From Candidatus Rokubacteria bacterium 13_1_40CM_68_15 (GTDB taxonomy: Bacteria; Methylomirabilota; Methylomirabilia; Rokubacteriales; CSP1-6): a DNA stretch of 37,997 nt. Each line of letters opens with the position of its first letter. Positions within the stretch are counted from its first letter, which is position 1. The notes below the pieces were generated by a model. It ran no database searches, was not told the DNA's origin, and saw nothing but the letters and a program-made list of their open reading frames with translations. The translations under genes and the position numbers were made by a program. Shown piece after piece: positions 28,364 to 37,057 of this stretch. The DNA is taken from NCBI GenBank assembly GCA_001917585.1, contig MNEG01000102.1, positions 1-37,997 of the forward strand, given 5' to 3'.

Positions 28364-29417
28364 CCTTCAACACGAGCGCCGTGGACGTCCCAAACCCGAT
28401 GCGAACCCGCTGTCCGGTGGCCAGCAGTTCGTGGTGCAGCGGATCGCGCACGTCGACCTTGAGCCGCACGCCCGCGGCGGCCTCGAGGTCGTAGCGGAGG
28501 GCGTGACCGAGATACGAGGCGAGGACGACGCGCGCCTCGACGGTGTTGTCGCCACCGTCACCGACGACGAGGCTCTCGGGACGGACCGCCAGCACGCAGC
28601 GGCCGCCCGGCGTGACTCCATCGGCCGCCACCCCGCGCACGACGCCCAGCGCCGTGTCGATCGTGGCTCGCTGGGCGGTCACGTCGCGGCACACGCCGGG
28701 CACGAAGTTGTTGACGCCGACGAAATCCGCGACGAAGCGGCTCCGCGGCCGCTCGTACAGCTCGCGGGGCGGCGCCGTCTGGAGGATGACGCCGTCACGC
28801 ATGACTGCCACCCGATCGGAGAGGGACAACGCCTCCTCCTGATCGTGGGTGACGTAGACGGTCGTGATGCCGAGCTCCTTCTGCAGCGTACGGATCTCGG
28901 CCCGCACCTGGACCCGGATCTTGGCGTCCAGGTTCGAGAGCGGCTCATCGAGGAGCAGGATGTCGGGGTTCAGGACGAGGGCGCGGGCCAACGCCACGCG
29001 CTGCTGCTGGCCGCCGGAGAGCTGGCCGGGGTAGCGATCGGCCAGCCCCGCGAGATTCACCTTGCGCAGGCCCTCGGCCAGCCGGCCCGCGATCTCCCCG
29101 GCCGACAGCTTGCGCAGCTTGAGACCGTACGTGATGTTCGAGGCCACCGTCATGTGCGGCCACAGTGCGTAGTTCTGGAACACCATGCCGATGTTGCGCG
29201 CGTGCGGCGCGAGCCCGTCGACCCGGCGCTCGCCGAACCAGACCTCACCGCCGTCGGGCCGGTAGAAGCCGGCGATGAGTCGCAACAGTGTCGTCTTGCC
29301 GCACCCCGAAGGGCCGAGCAGTGTGAAGAGCTCACCGTCGCCGATGTCCAGCGTGGCCTGATCGACAGCGGCGGCGGCCCCGAACTTCTTGGAGACCGCG
29401 CGCAGCCCGATCTTTAT
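28344..29417 (-). CDS. ABC transporter ATP-binding protein (FbpC/PotA type); start codon unclear, possibly ATA
   Basis: The frame reads IKIGLRAVSKKFGAAAAVDQATLDIGDGELFTLLGPSGCGKTTLLRLIAGFYRPDGG...LSGGQQQRVALARALVLNPDILLLDEPLSNLD. The track start (TTG, 29285) lies after Walker A. No ATG/GTG/TTG in frame back to the TGA at 29495..29493. Confidence 0.85.
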   Translation of the reverse strand: MKIGLRAVSKKFGAAAAVDQATLDIGDGELFTLLGPSGCGKTTLLRLIAGFYRPDGGEVWFGERRVDGLAPHARNIGMVFQNYALWPHMTVASNITYGLKLRKLSAGEIAGRLAEGLRKVNLAGLADRYPGQLSGGQQQRVALARALVLNPDILLLDEPLSNLDAKIRVQVRAEIRTLQKELGITTVYVTHDQEEALSLSDRVAVMRDGVILQTAPPRELYERPRSRFVADFVGVNNFVPGVCRDVTAQRATIDTALGVVRGVAADGVTPGGRCVLAVRPESLVVGDGGDNTVEARVVLASYLGHALRYDLEAAAGVRLKVDVRDPLHHELLATGQRVRIGFGTSTALVLKDDVGAS

Positions 29418-29500
29418 TGTAGGGGGCTCCGCGAGCCCGGCTCGCTCTGCAGGTGGCCTGTTCGAGGTGCCAAGTGGCTGCGTCCGTATCTCTCATTCAT
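29414..29500 (-). other. 28-aa mini-ORF in the dispersed family B copy (MNERYGRSHLAPRTGHLQSEPGSRSPLQ*)
   Basis: Reading frame and ending match the hisG tail (APRTGH..xEPxSRxPLQ*). TAA overlaps the ATA AAG ATC at the start of the ATPase. Confidence 0.35.
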
Positions 29501-29502
29501 CG
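29414..29502. repeat. Dispersed family B repeat copy between pdxA and the ABC ATPase
   Basis: ccgcgagcccggctcgctctgcaggtggcctgttcgaggtgccaagtggctgcgtccgt...tcatcga aligns with ccgcgaggccggctcgatccgcgggtggcctgttcgaggcgctggtggctgcgttcgt...tcatcga at 14134..14209. Confidence 0.9.
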
Positions 29503-29514
29503 AGTCGAAGAAAA

Positions 29515-30471
29515 TCAAGATCTGACGTTGGTGACGGCCATCTGAGCCGCGAGCTTCAGGGCGGCGATCATGGCGCCGGGGTTCGCCATGCCCTTGGCCG
29601 AGATGTCATGGGCGGTGCCGTGCGCCGGCGTCGTCACCGGGAAGGGAAGTCCGGCGGTGAGCGTGACGCCGCGGTCGAAACCGAGCAGCTTCATCGCGAT
29701 CTGGCCCTGGTCGTGGTACATGGTCACGACCGCGTCGAACTCCCCCGCTCGTGCGCGCACGAAGACGGTGTCGGCGGGAATGGGGCCTCGCGCATCGAGC
29801 CCCTCGTCTCGTGCCTGATCCACGGCCGGCTCGATCACCCGCAGCTCCTCGTCTCCGAAGAGCCCCTGCTCGCCCCCGTGCGGATTGAAGGCGGCAACGG
29901 CGATGCGTGGCCGGTCCCAGCCGGCCGCACGCTGAGCGCGCTCGATGAGGCGCACCGCCCGCACCACCCGGCCAACCGAGAGCTCGGCGGCGACGCGGGC
30001 CAGCCCGATGTGCGAGGTCACGCGCGAGGTCCACAAGCGCTCGAGCGCGTTGATCTCCCCCGCGTCCGCGCTGCCCGTCCAGTGAGCGAAAAGGTGCAGC
30101 TCGTCCTCGAACGGGTAGCCACCGTCGTGCAGCGACCGCTTGTGGAGCGGTGCGTAGCACACACCGGCGACCTCGCCCCGAGTCGCCATCGCGAAGGCAC
30201 GCTCGAGCGCCTGGCCTGCGGCGCGTCCCGCACGCGGAAGCGCCGCGCCCAGCGGCACTTCTTCGGGCGGACAGTGCGCGAGGTCGATGACGTCGGCGGC
30301 CGGCGGCAACGCCGTCCCGGCCAGCCTGGCGCCGCGCGCGACGATACGCGCGTCCCCGACGACGACGGGCGTGAGGGCGGCCGCTACGTCGCTCCGGGCG
30401 AGCGCCCGCACCAGGATCTCCGGGCCGATCCCGGTCGGGTCGCCCATGACGACGGCCAGCCGCGGCTTCAC
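29515..30471 (-). CDS. pdxA: 4-hydroxythreonine-4-phosphate dehydrogenase (PdxA family)
   Basis: RLAVVMGDPTGIGPEILVRAL, CYAPLHKRSLHDGG, AAFNPHGGEQGLFGDEE, GPIPADTVFVRA, TMYHDQGQIAMKLLGFDRGVTLTAGLPFPVTTPAHGTAHDISAKGMANPGAM. Likely GTG start at 30471 with GGAAG upstream; the track start is 30507. Confidence 0.93.
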   Translation of the reverse strand: MKPRLAVVMGDPTGIGPEILVRALARSDVAAALTPVVVGDARIVARGARLAGTALPPAADVIDLAHCPPEEVPLGAALPRAGRAAGQALERAFAMATRGEVAGVCYAPLHKRSLHDGGYPFEDELHLFAHWTGSADAGEINALERLWTSRVTSHIGLARVAAELSVGRVVRAVRLIERAQRAAGWDRPRIAVAAFNPHGGEQGLFGDEELRVIEPAVDQARDEGLDARGPIPADTVFVRARAGEFDAVVTMYHDQGQIAMKLLGFDRGVTLTAGLPFPVTTPAHGTAHDISAKGMANPGAMIAALKLAAQMAVTNVRS

Positions 30472-30512
30472 GCGTCTACTTCCAGGTCGCCTGGCTGGTG
30501 TTGACACGCCAT
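30468..30512 (-). other. 14-aa micro-ORF between the SBP gene and pdxA (MACQHQPGDLEVDA*)
   Basis: Its TGA overlaps the inferred pdxA GTG (GCGTGAAG). It lies in a region that partly duplicates the 3' end of the SBP gene. Confidence 0.2.
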
Positions 30513-30513
30513 G

Positions 30514-31623
30514 CTACTTCTTCCAGGTCGCCTCGATGTCCGAGCGGAACCGGGTCTTCAGCGCCTCCGATCGCTTGGCGGCGACGGTCTCGTCGTACAC
30601 GTTGGCCACGTCCCCATCGAAGTACGAGCGGATGCCGCCGGTGAACTGCACGGCCAGCTCGGCGGTCGAGCCCGGCGGTCCCTGGACCTTGTACTTCGGC
30701 GTCACCGGAAACAGGCCTCGTTCCATGAAGACTCTCTGGCCGCGCTCGGTCAGGAGGAATTCGACGAAGGCCCGCGCCGCCTTGGGGTTGCGCGAGCCGG
30801 CCAGGATGGCCATCGGCTCCGGCGTCACGAACGCGTTCTTGGGCGCCACGTAGCGGATGTCGAAGCCGGCCAGCTTCTCCTCGAAGGCCATGTAGGACGG
30901 CACCGCGAAGCCGGCAGCGTACTCGCCCTTGGCCACGACGTTGGGCACGTCACGGCTTCGCGCAGTGAAGTGCCCGGTGTTGGCGGCGAGCTTCTTGAGC
31001 CACTCCCAGCCCTTGTCCTCGCCGTGCAGCGAGAGGATGACCTCGTAGGTCGCATTCGACGACGACGAGCGCGTGGGCGCGCACTGCGCGACCTCGCCCT
31101 TGAGCTTGGGATTGAGGAGATCATCCCAGTCGCGCAGATTCGGGACGCCCAGACGCTGGAGCTTTCGCGGATGCCACACGAGCCCGTACGGCTCGAGCGC
31201 GGTGCCGACCCAGTACCCCTCGGGGTCCTTGAGTGGGATGGGCTTGGGCTTGCCGATGGAAGACGGGATCGAGTCCCAGGCCTCACGCGAGATCTCGAGC
31301 TTCTGGAGGAGCTTTTGATCGGCCAGCTTCTCGAAGAGCGCCGACTCGCCACCCCAGAAGATGTCGGCTTCGGGCCTGCCCTTCCACTCGGTGATTCGCC
31401 CGTAAGCGATGGGCGTCCCGGCCGGGATGGCGTTGACCTTCACGACGACGTTCCAGCGCTCCTTGGCGTAGTCGGCGAAGGCCTTCAGCGCGGCGTCGTG
31501 GATGAACTTCGAGACCGGTGTGATCAGCGTCAGCTCGCCTTCGATCGGCGCCTGAGCCGCCGCCATGCCCACCGGGCTCAACGCGAGCGCCAGTGCCATT
31601 ACGACCCCGCAGAACCGCCGCAT
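30514..31623 (-). CDS. ABC transporter substrate-binding protein (Fe3+/sugar-phosphate type family)
   Basis: From ATG at 31623 with AAGGAGGAG SD: MRRFCGVVMALALALSPVGMAAAQA signal peptide; ELTLITPVSKFIHDAALKAF...DIFWGGESALFEKLA...RNPKAARAFVEFLLTERGQ. The track ORF is over-extended to 31905. Confidence 0.9.
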   Translation of the reverse strand: MRRFCGVVMALALALSPVGMAAAQAPIEGELTLITPVSKFIHDAALKAFADYAKERWNVVVKVNAIPAGTPIAYGRITEWKGRPEADIFWGGESALFEKLADQKLLQKLEISREAWDSIPSSIGKPKPIPLKDPEGYWVGTALEPYGLVWHPRKLQRLGVPNLRDWDDLLNPKLKGEVAQCAPTRSSSSNATYEVILSLHGEDKGWEWLKKLAANTGHFTARSRDVPNVVAKGEYAAGFAVPSYMAFEEKLAGFDIRYVAPKNAFVTPEPMAILAGSRNPKAARAFVEFLLTERGQRVFMERGLFPVTPKYKVQGPPGSTAELAVQFTGGIRSYFDGDVANVYDETVAAKRSEALKTRFRSDIEATWKK

Positions 31624-31723
31624 TTGGCTCCTCCTTATATATGGGCCCGCCCAGGACCGCCTCGCGACTGGCGGCATCTCATGTTCGCTCGCCTCCAGGC
31701 GCGGGGCCCCAGCCCCGACCGCC

Positions 31724-33229
31724 CTACGGCTCGCTCGGCTCCCAGTGCCGGGCTCGTTCAACTGCGCGGCGCCAGCCCTCGTAACGACGCGCGCGCGTCG
31801 CGGCGTCCATCGCCGGCTCGAAGGTCCGCTCGATGCTCGCGCGCGCGGCCAGCGCATCCAGCGAGCGCCAGAGGCCGGCCCCCACGCCGGCCAGATACGC
31901 GGCACCCAGTCCCGTTGTCTCCGTCACCACCGGCCGCACCACGGGGATGTCGAGGATATCCGCTTGGAACTGGCAGAGGAAGTCGTTCGTGGCGGCGCCG
32001 CCATCGACGCGCAACCGTCGCGCGACGATCCCGGCGTCGGCGGTCATTGCCTCGAGGACATCGCGGCTCTGATACGCGATCGCCTCCAGCGCCGCGCGCG
32101 TGAGATGAGCAGCGGTCGTGCCCCGCGTCAGCCCGAGGATGGCCCCCCGCGCTCGCATGTCCCAGTACGGTGCGCCCAGGCCCACGAAGGCGGGCACGAG
32201 GTAGACCCCACCGGTATCCGGCACGGACTCCGCCATCCGCTGGCTCTCGGCGGCGGTGCGAAGGACGCCGAGGCCGTCGCGCAGCCACTGGATGGCGGCG
32301 CCCGCGATGAAGACGCTGCCCTCGAGCGCGTACGTGATCCGTCCGTCAAGGCGCCACGCGATCGTGGTCAACAATCCATGGCGCGAGGCGACGGGAGCGT
32401 GGCCGGTGTTGAGCAACAGGAAGCAGCCGGTGCCGTACGTGTTCTTGGCGTCCCCGGGGACGTAGCACGCCTGGCCGAAGAGCGCCGCCTGCTGGTCACC
32501 GGCGACGCCGGCGATGGGCACGCCGTCGGGCAACCAGGCGAGCCCGCGCGTGTCACCGAAGACGCCGGCCGATGAGCGAACCACCGGAAGGAGAGGTCTC
32601 GGCACGCCGAGGATTCCGAGCATCTCGTCGTCCCAGTCGCCCGTGCGCAGGTCGAGACAGAGCGTGCGCGACGCGTTCGTGACGTCGGTCGCGTGAGCGC
32701 CGCCACCGGTCAGCTTCCACAGCAGCCAGGTGTCGACCGTCCCGAACGCGAGCTCGCCGGCCTCGGCACGCTTGCGAGCGCCCGCCACCTCGTCGAGCAG
32801 CCACCGGATCTTCGTCCCCGAGAAGTAGGCGTCCAGGACCAGGCCCGTCCGCTCCCGGACGCAGGCCTCGAGGCCGTCGGCACGCAGGCGCTCGCAGAAC
32901 GGTGCCGTCCGGCGGCACTGCCACACGATGGCGCGATGGATCGGCACGCCCGTCCTCCGGTCCCAGACGATCGTGGTCTCGCGCTGGTTCGTGATCCCGA
33001 TAGCGGCGACATCGGCGGCGCGCACGCGAGCCTGGGCGAGCGCCTCGGTCGCCGCCTGCTCCACCGTGGACCAGATCTCGTCCGGGTCGTGCTCCACCCA
33101 GCCCGGCTGCGGATAATACTGGGGCAGCTCCGCATACCCACGCGCGATGACCCGCCCTTCGCCGTCCACGACGAGCGCGGTCGTGCCTGACGTCCCCTGG
33201 TCGAGCGCGAGGATGAAGCGCGAGGTCAC
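31724..33229 (-). CDS. glpK: Glycerol kinase
   Basis: From GTG at 33229: [112 protein letters not shown]. Confidence 0.97.
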   Translation of the reverse strand: MTSRFILALDQGTSGTTALVVDGEGRVIARGYAELPQYYPQPGWVEHDPDEIWSTVEQAATEALAQARVRAADVAAIGITNQRETTIVWDRRTGVPIHRAIVWQCRRTAPFCERLRADGLEACVRERTGLVLDAYFSGTKIRWLLDEVAGARKRAEAGELAFGTVDTWLLWKLTGGGAHATDVTNASRTLCLDLRTGDWDDEMLGILGVPRPLLPVVRSSAGVFGDTRGLAWLPDGVPIAGVAGDQQAALFGQACYVPGDAKNTYGTGCFLLLNTGHAPVASRHGLLTTIAWRLDGRITYALEGSVFIAGAAIQWLRDGLGVLRTAAESQRMAESVPDTGGVYLVPAFVGLGAPYWDMRARGAILGLTRGTTAAHLTRAALEAIAYQSRDVLEAMTADAGIVARRLRVDGGAATNDFLCQFQADILDIPVVRPVVTETTGLGAAYLAGVGAGLWRSLDALAARASIERTFEPAMDAATRARRYEGWRRAVERARHWEPSEP

Positions 33230-33978
33230 GGACGCACGAGGCGAAGCGCGAGGTCGGGGCGATCGCTGATGACGACGTCGACGCCGAGACCGATGACGCG
33301 TCGGATGTCCGGCTCCTCGTTGACCGTCCATGCCGCCACGGTGAGGCCGGCCGCCCGCGTGGCCGCCACGACATCGGCGTCGAGCAGCCGGAAGTCGTAC
33401 CCGATGGCGCTGGCGCCGAGCGCCGTCGCTCGCTGGGCGGCGTCTCGGGCGCCGGCGCGGCGTCCGACGAGCAGCACGGTGCGGATGACGGGATCGAGCT
33501 CGCGCACGCGTCGAACCGTCTCAGGCTCGAAGGCCATGACGAGCGTTCGCTCGGCCATCCGGCGGCTCCGCAACAGGGCGAGCGCCTTCTCCTCGATTCC
33601 GGGATAGCGCCGGCCGCGCGCGTCGACCTTGATCTCGAGCAGGAGCTGGGCGCGCTGGGGAGCGAGCAGATCCAGCAGCTGAGCCAGTGTCGGCACCCGC
33701 TCGTCGCTGGGCCGGCCGGCACGGTCCTTGAGCCGCGTCGCCGTCACGTCGGTGGTCGGGAGGTCGACCACGGCGCCGCGCCCCGCCGTGGTGCGGTCGA
33801 GGGTGGGATCGTGAATGACGACGATCTCACCGTCCGCGGTCAGGTGGACGTCCGTCTCGACGGCATCGACGCCGAGGCCCAGCGCGTTGCCGAAGGCGAG
33901 CAGGCTGTTCTCCGGCCACAGGTGGGCGCCGCCCCGGTGCGCGGCGACGAGAATGGCGAGACCGATCACGCTCTTCAT
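33226..33978 (-). CDS. Glycerophosphodiester phosphodiesterase (UgpQ-like)
   Basis: From ATG at 33978: [55 protein letters not shown]-terminal [30 protein letters not shown]. Confidence 0.95.
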   Translation of the reverse strand: MKSVIGLAILVAAHRGGAHLWPENSLLAFGNALGLGVDAVETDVHLTADGEIVVIHDPTLDRTTAGRGAVVDLPTTDVTATRLKDRAGRPSDERVPTLAQLLDLLAPQRAQLLLEIKVDARGRRYPGIEEKALALLRSRRMAERTLVMAFEPETVRRVRELDPVIRTVLLVGRRAGARDAAQRATALGASAIGYDFRLLDADVVAATRAAGLTVAAWTVNEEPDIRRVIGLGVDVVISDRPDLALRLVRP

Positions 33979-34823
33979 TTCTCTGTCTCCACCAGGCCCC
34001 TGACGAACCAGCGTTGCATGACGATGACGACGACGACGGGCGGCAGCATGGCCAGCATGGCCGTGGCCATCACCCGATGCCACTCCACCTGCGCCTCGGC
34101 CACCGACACCATGCGGTGGATGGCCACGACGATCGTGTACATCGCCTCGTCGGTGGTGATGAGCAGCGGCCACAGGTACTGGTTCCAGCCATAGATGAAG
34201 AGGATCACGAAGAGGGCCGCGATGCTGGTGCGCGAGACCGGCACCAGGATCGCCGTGAAGAACCGCAGCGGCCCGGCGCCGTCGATCCGCGCCGCCTCCA
34301 GCAGCTCGTCGGGGACGGTGAGAAAGAACTGCCGGAAGAGGAACGTCGCGGTCGCGGAGGCAATCAGCGGGACGGTGAGGCCGGCGTAGGAGTTCAGCAG
34401 CCCGAGGTCGGCGATGACTTTGTAGGTCGGCACGATGCGGACCTCCACGGGCAGCATGAGCGTCAGGAAGATCAACCAGAACGCAGCGGCGCGGCACGGA
34501 AACCGGAAGTAGACGATCGCGAAGGCCGAGAGGAGCGAGATGGCGATCTTGCCGGCCGCGATGGCCGCGGCCATCACGAGGCTGTTCACCAGCATGCGTC
34601 CGACCGGCGCGCCGCCCGCGCTGCGCAGGCCGTGCCCGAGCACCGCCTGGTAGTTCTCGAGCAGGCGGTGGCCGGGCAGGAGCGGCATCGGCGCCCGCAC
34701 GACGTCGTCGAGCGTGTGGGTCGACGCCACGAAGGTCACGTAGATCGGAAAGGCCACCACCACGATCCCGAAGACCAGGATGACGTGGGTGAGCAGGGTG
34801 AGGCCCGGCTGACGCTCGACCAT
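33975..34823 (-). CDS. ugpE: sn-glycerol-3-phosphate-type ABC transporter permease
   Basis: From ATG at 34823: [12 protein letters not shown]...[33 protein letters not shown]...[60 protein letters not shown]. Confidence 0.92.
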   Translation of the reverse strand: MVERQPGLTLLTHVILVFGIVVVAFPIYVTFVASTHTLDDVVRAPMPLLPGHRLLENYQAVLGHGLRSAGGAPVGRMLVNSLVMAAAIAAGKIAISLLSAFAIVYFRFPCRAAAFWLIFLTLMLPVEVRIVPTYKVIADLGLLNSYAGLTVPLIASATATFLFRQFFLTVPDELLEAARIDGAGPLRFFTAILVPVSRTSIAALFVILFIYGWNQYLWPLLITTDEAMYTIVVAIHRMVSVAEAQVEWHRVMATAMLAMLPPVVVVIVMQRWFVRGLVETEK

Positions 34824-35704
34824 CAGTAATGGACCTTGCGCTCGACGTAGCGGAACTGCACGACGGTGAGGCCGATCACGATGGCCATCAGGATGACCGA
34901 CTGCGCGGCCGATCGGCCGAGATCGAGACCGACGAACCCGTCCTTGAAGACCTTGTAGACGAGGATCTCGGTCGCGCGGGCGGGGCCGCCGCCGGTGACG
35001 GCGTGGACGATGCCGAACGTCTCGAAGAACGCATACACGATGTTGACGACGACGAGGAAGAACATCGTCGGTGAGAGCAACGGGAACACGATGCTGACGA
35101 AGCGGCGAGCCGGCCCTGCCCCGTCGAGGGCGGCCGCCTCGAGCACGGCCCGTCCGACGCCGGCCAGCCCGGCCAGGAAGAAGATGAAGTTGTAGCTCAC
35201 CTGCTTCCAGGCGGCGGCGAGCACGACGAGCAGCATCGCTTCGTGGCCGTTCAGCAGGTGGTTCCACCGGTAGCCGACCTGGCGCAGGGCGAAGGACACG
35301 AGGCCGATGGTGGGATTGAACAGGAACAGCCAGAGCACGCCGGCCACCGCCGGCGCGACCGCGTAGGGCCACACCAGCAGGGTCCGATACACGCGGCTGC
35401 CGCGCACGACGCGGTCGGCCATCACGGCCAGCACGAGCGCGCTGCCGAGCGCCAGCGCGGTCACCGCCGCGCTGAAGATCGCCGTGACCGTCACCGCGTG
35501 CAGGTAGTCGCGATCGCCGAAGAGCCCGGCGAAGTTCTCGAGGCCGACGAAGCGCGTGCTGAGCCCGAAGGCGTCCTGTCGCAGGAGTGATTGATAGAGC
35601 GCCTGCGACGCCGGCCAGACGAAGAAGACCAGCGTGACGGCGATCTGGGGAGCCAGGAGGACGTAGGGCAGGACGCGGTGCGGGAAGACCGCCCGCTTCT
35701 CCAT
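34823..35704 (-). CDS. ugpA: sn-glycerol-3-phosphate-type ABC transporter permease
   Basis: From ATG at 35704: [60 protein letters not shown] (UgpA-like). Confidence 0.92.
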   Translation of the reverse strand: MEKRAVFPHRVLPYVLLAPQIAVTLVFFVWPASQALYQSLLRQDAFGLSTRFVGLENFAGLFGDRDYLHAVTVTAIFSAAVTALALGSALVLAVMADRVVRGSRVYRTLLVWPYAVAPAVAGVLWLFLFNPTIGLVSFALRQVGYRWNHLLNGHEAMLLVVLAAAWKQVSYNFIFFLAGLAGVGRAVLEAAALDGAGPARRFVSIVFPLLSPTMFFLVVVNIVYAFFETFGIVHAVTGGGPARATEILVYKVFKDGFVGLDLGRSAAQSVILMAIVIGLTVVQFRYVERKVHY

Positions 35705-35712
35705 CGCCCCGC

Positions 35713-37011
35713 TTACTTGTTGGCGCGCTCGAACTGGCGCAGCAGGTCGTTGCCGCGCCGCACCGCGGCGTCCAGCGCGTCCTTGGCCGGCGTCTTGCCG
35801 GCCCACACGGCCTCGAGCTCCTCGTCGATCACGTCGCGGATCTGGGCGAAGTTGCCCAGCCGCAGGCCCTTGGAGTTCTCCGTCGGCGTCTTGCCCGTCA
35901 TCTGGAGGATCGAGATCTCGGTGCCGGGATTCTTCTCGTAGAATCCCTGCTTCCTGGTCAGCTCGTAGGCGGCGCGCGTGATCGGCAGGTAGCCGGTGAA
36001 CTGGTGCCAGTCAGCCTGCACCTCGGGCGACGACACGTAGCTGAAGAACTTCGCCACGCCCTTGTAGGCCGGGGGCTGATGACCGGACATCACCCAGAGG
36101 CTGGCGCCGCCGATGATCGTGTTCTGGGGCGCGCCCTTCGTGTCCGGCCAGTAGGGCAGGGTGCCGATGCCGAACTCGAACTTCGCCGTCTTCTTGACGC
36201 CGGCGTACCCCGCCGACGACTCCATCAGCATCCCGCACTCGCCGCTGGTGAACTTCGCCGTGGCCTCGTTGCGCCGCCCGCCGTAGTCGAACAGCTTCGT
36301 CTTCTGCCACTCGCCGAGCTGGGCGACGTGCTTGACGTGAAACGGGCTGTTGAAGCGCAGCTCGGTGTCGAGGCCGCCGAAGCCATTGGCCTTGCTGGCG
36401 AACGGCACATTGTGCCAGGCGGAGAGGTTCTCGAGCTGGATCCACGACTGCCAGTCGGTGGTGAAGCCGCACGGAAGACCGGCCGCCTGGAGCTTCTTGC
36501 CCGCGTCGCCCACCTCCGGCCACGTCGCCGGACCCTTGAGCGGATCGAGGCCGGCCTTCCGGAACGCGTCCTTGTTGTAATAGAGGACCGGCGTCGAGCT
36601 GTTGAACGGCAGCGAGAGCATCTTGCCGTCGGCCGTCGTATAGTACGCGGCCACCGCCGGCAGGTAGGCGGAGGGATCGAAGCGCTCGCCCGCCTCGGCC
36701 ATCAGCGCGTGAACCGGCTTGATCGCGCCACGGGCGGACATCATGGTGGCCGTCCCGACCTCGAACACCTGGACGATCTGGGGTTGCTGGCGGGCACGGA
36801 AGGCGGCGATCGCCGCGGTCATCGTCTCGGTGTAGTTGCCCTTGTAGACCGGCGTGACCTTGTACTCGCTCTGGGTCTTGTTGAACGCGTCCGTGATCTC
36901 CTTCACCTTCTCGCCGAGCGCGCCGCCCATCGCGTGCCACAGCGTGACGTCGGTCTCGGCGGCGGCGGGCGAAACGAGCGCAAGAAGCAACACGACCACG
37001 GCGAGCGCCAT
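35713..37011 (-). CDS. ugpB: sn-glycerol-3-phosphate-type ABC transporter substrate-binding protein
   Basis: ATG at 37011 with GAGGAGG SD; signal peptide; [72 protein letters not shown] (UgpB hallmark). Confidence 0.96.
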   Translation of the reverse strand: MALAVVVLLLALVSPAAAETDVTLWHAMGGALGEKVKEITDAFNKTQSEYKVTPVYKGNYTETMTAAIAAFRARQQPQIVQVFEVGTATMMSARGAIKPVHALMAEAGERFDPSAYLPAVAAYYTTADGKMLSLPFNSSTPVLYYNKDAFRKAGLDPLKGPATWPEVGDAGKKLQAAGLPCGFTTDWQSWIQLENLSAWHNVPFASKANGFGGLDTELRFNSPFHVKHVAQLGEWQKTKLFDYGGRRNEATAKFTSGECGMLMESSAGYAGVKKTAKFEFGIGTLPYWPDTKGAPQNTIIGGASLWVMSGHQPPAYKGVAKFFSYVSSPEVQADWHQFTGYLPITRAAYELTRKQGFYEKNPGTEISILQMTGKTPTENSKGLRLGNFAQIRDVIDEELEAVWAGKTPAKDALDAAVRRGNDLLRQFERANK

Positions 37012-37038
37012 CACATCCTCCTCGCGAGCGGTGGCGGG

Positions 37039-37047
37039 ACTATAGCA
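37039..37047 (-). promoter_or_regulatory. Candidate extended -10 promoter for ugpB (TGCTATAGT)
   Basis: Minus strand ...CGCCTGTGCTATAGTCCCG..., preceded by a 6-bp inverted repeat AGGCGT-AACCG-ACGCCT at 37049..37065. Confidence 0.35.
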
Positions 37048-37057
37048 CAGGCGTCGG

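Noticed and set aside
26978-28462. 494-aa plus-strand ORF antisense to the ABC permease
   Set aside because: Arg/Glu/Asp-rich composition typical of antisense GC-rich frames; the minus-strand permease is convincing.
31624-31905. N-terminal extension of the substrate-binding protein ORF into glpK
   Set aside because: A signal peptide begins at ATG 31623 behind a strong AAGGAGGAG, so the upstream part is unlikely to be translated with it.
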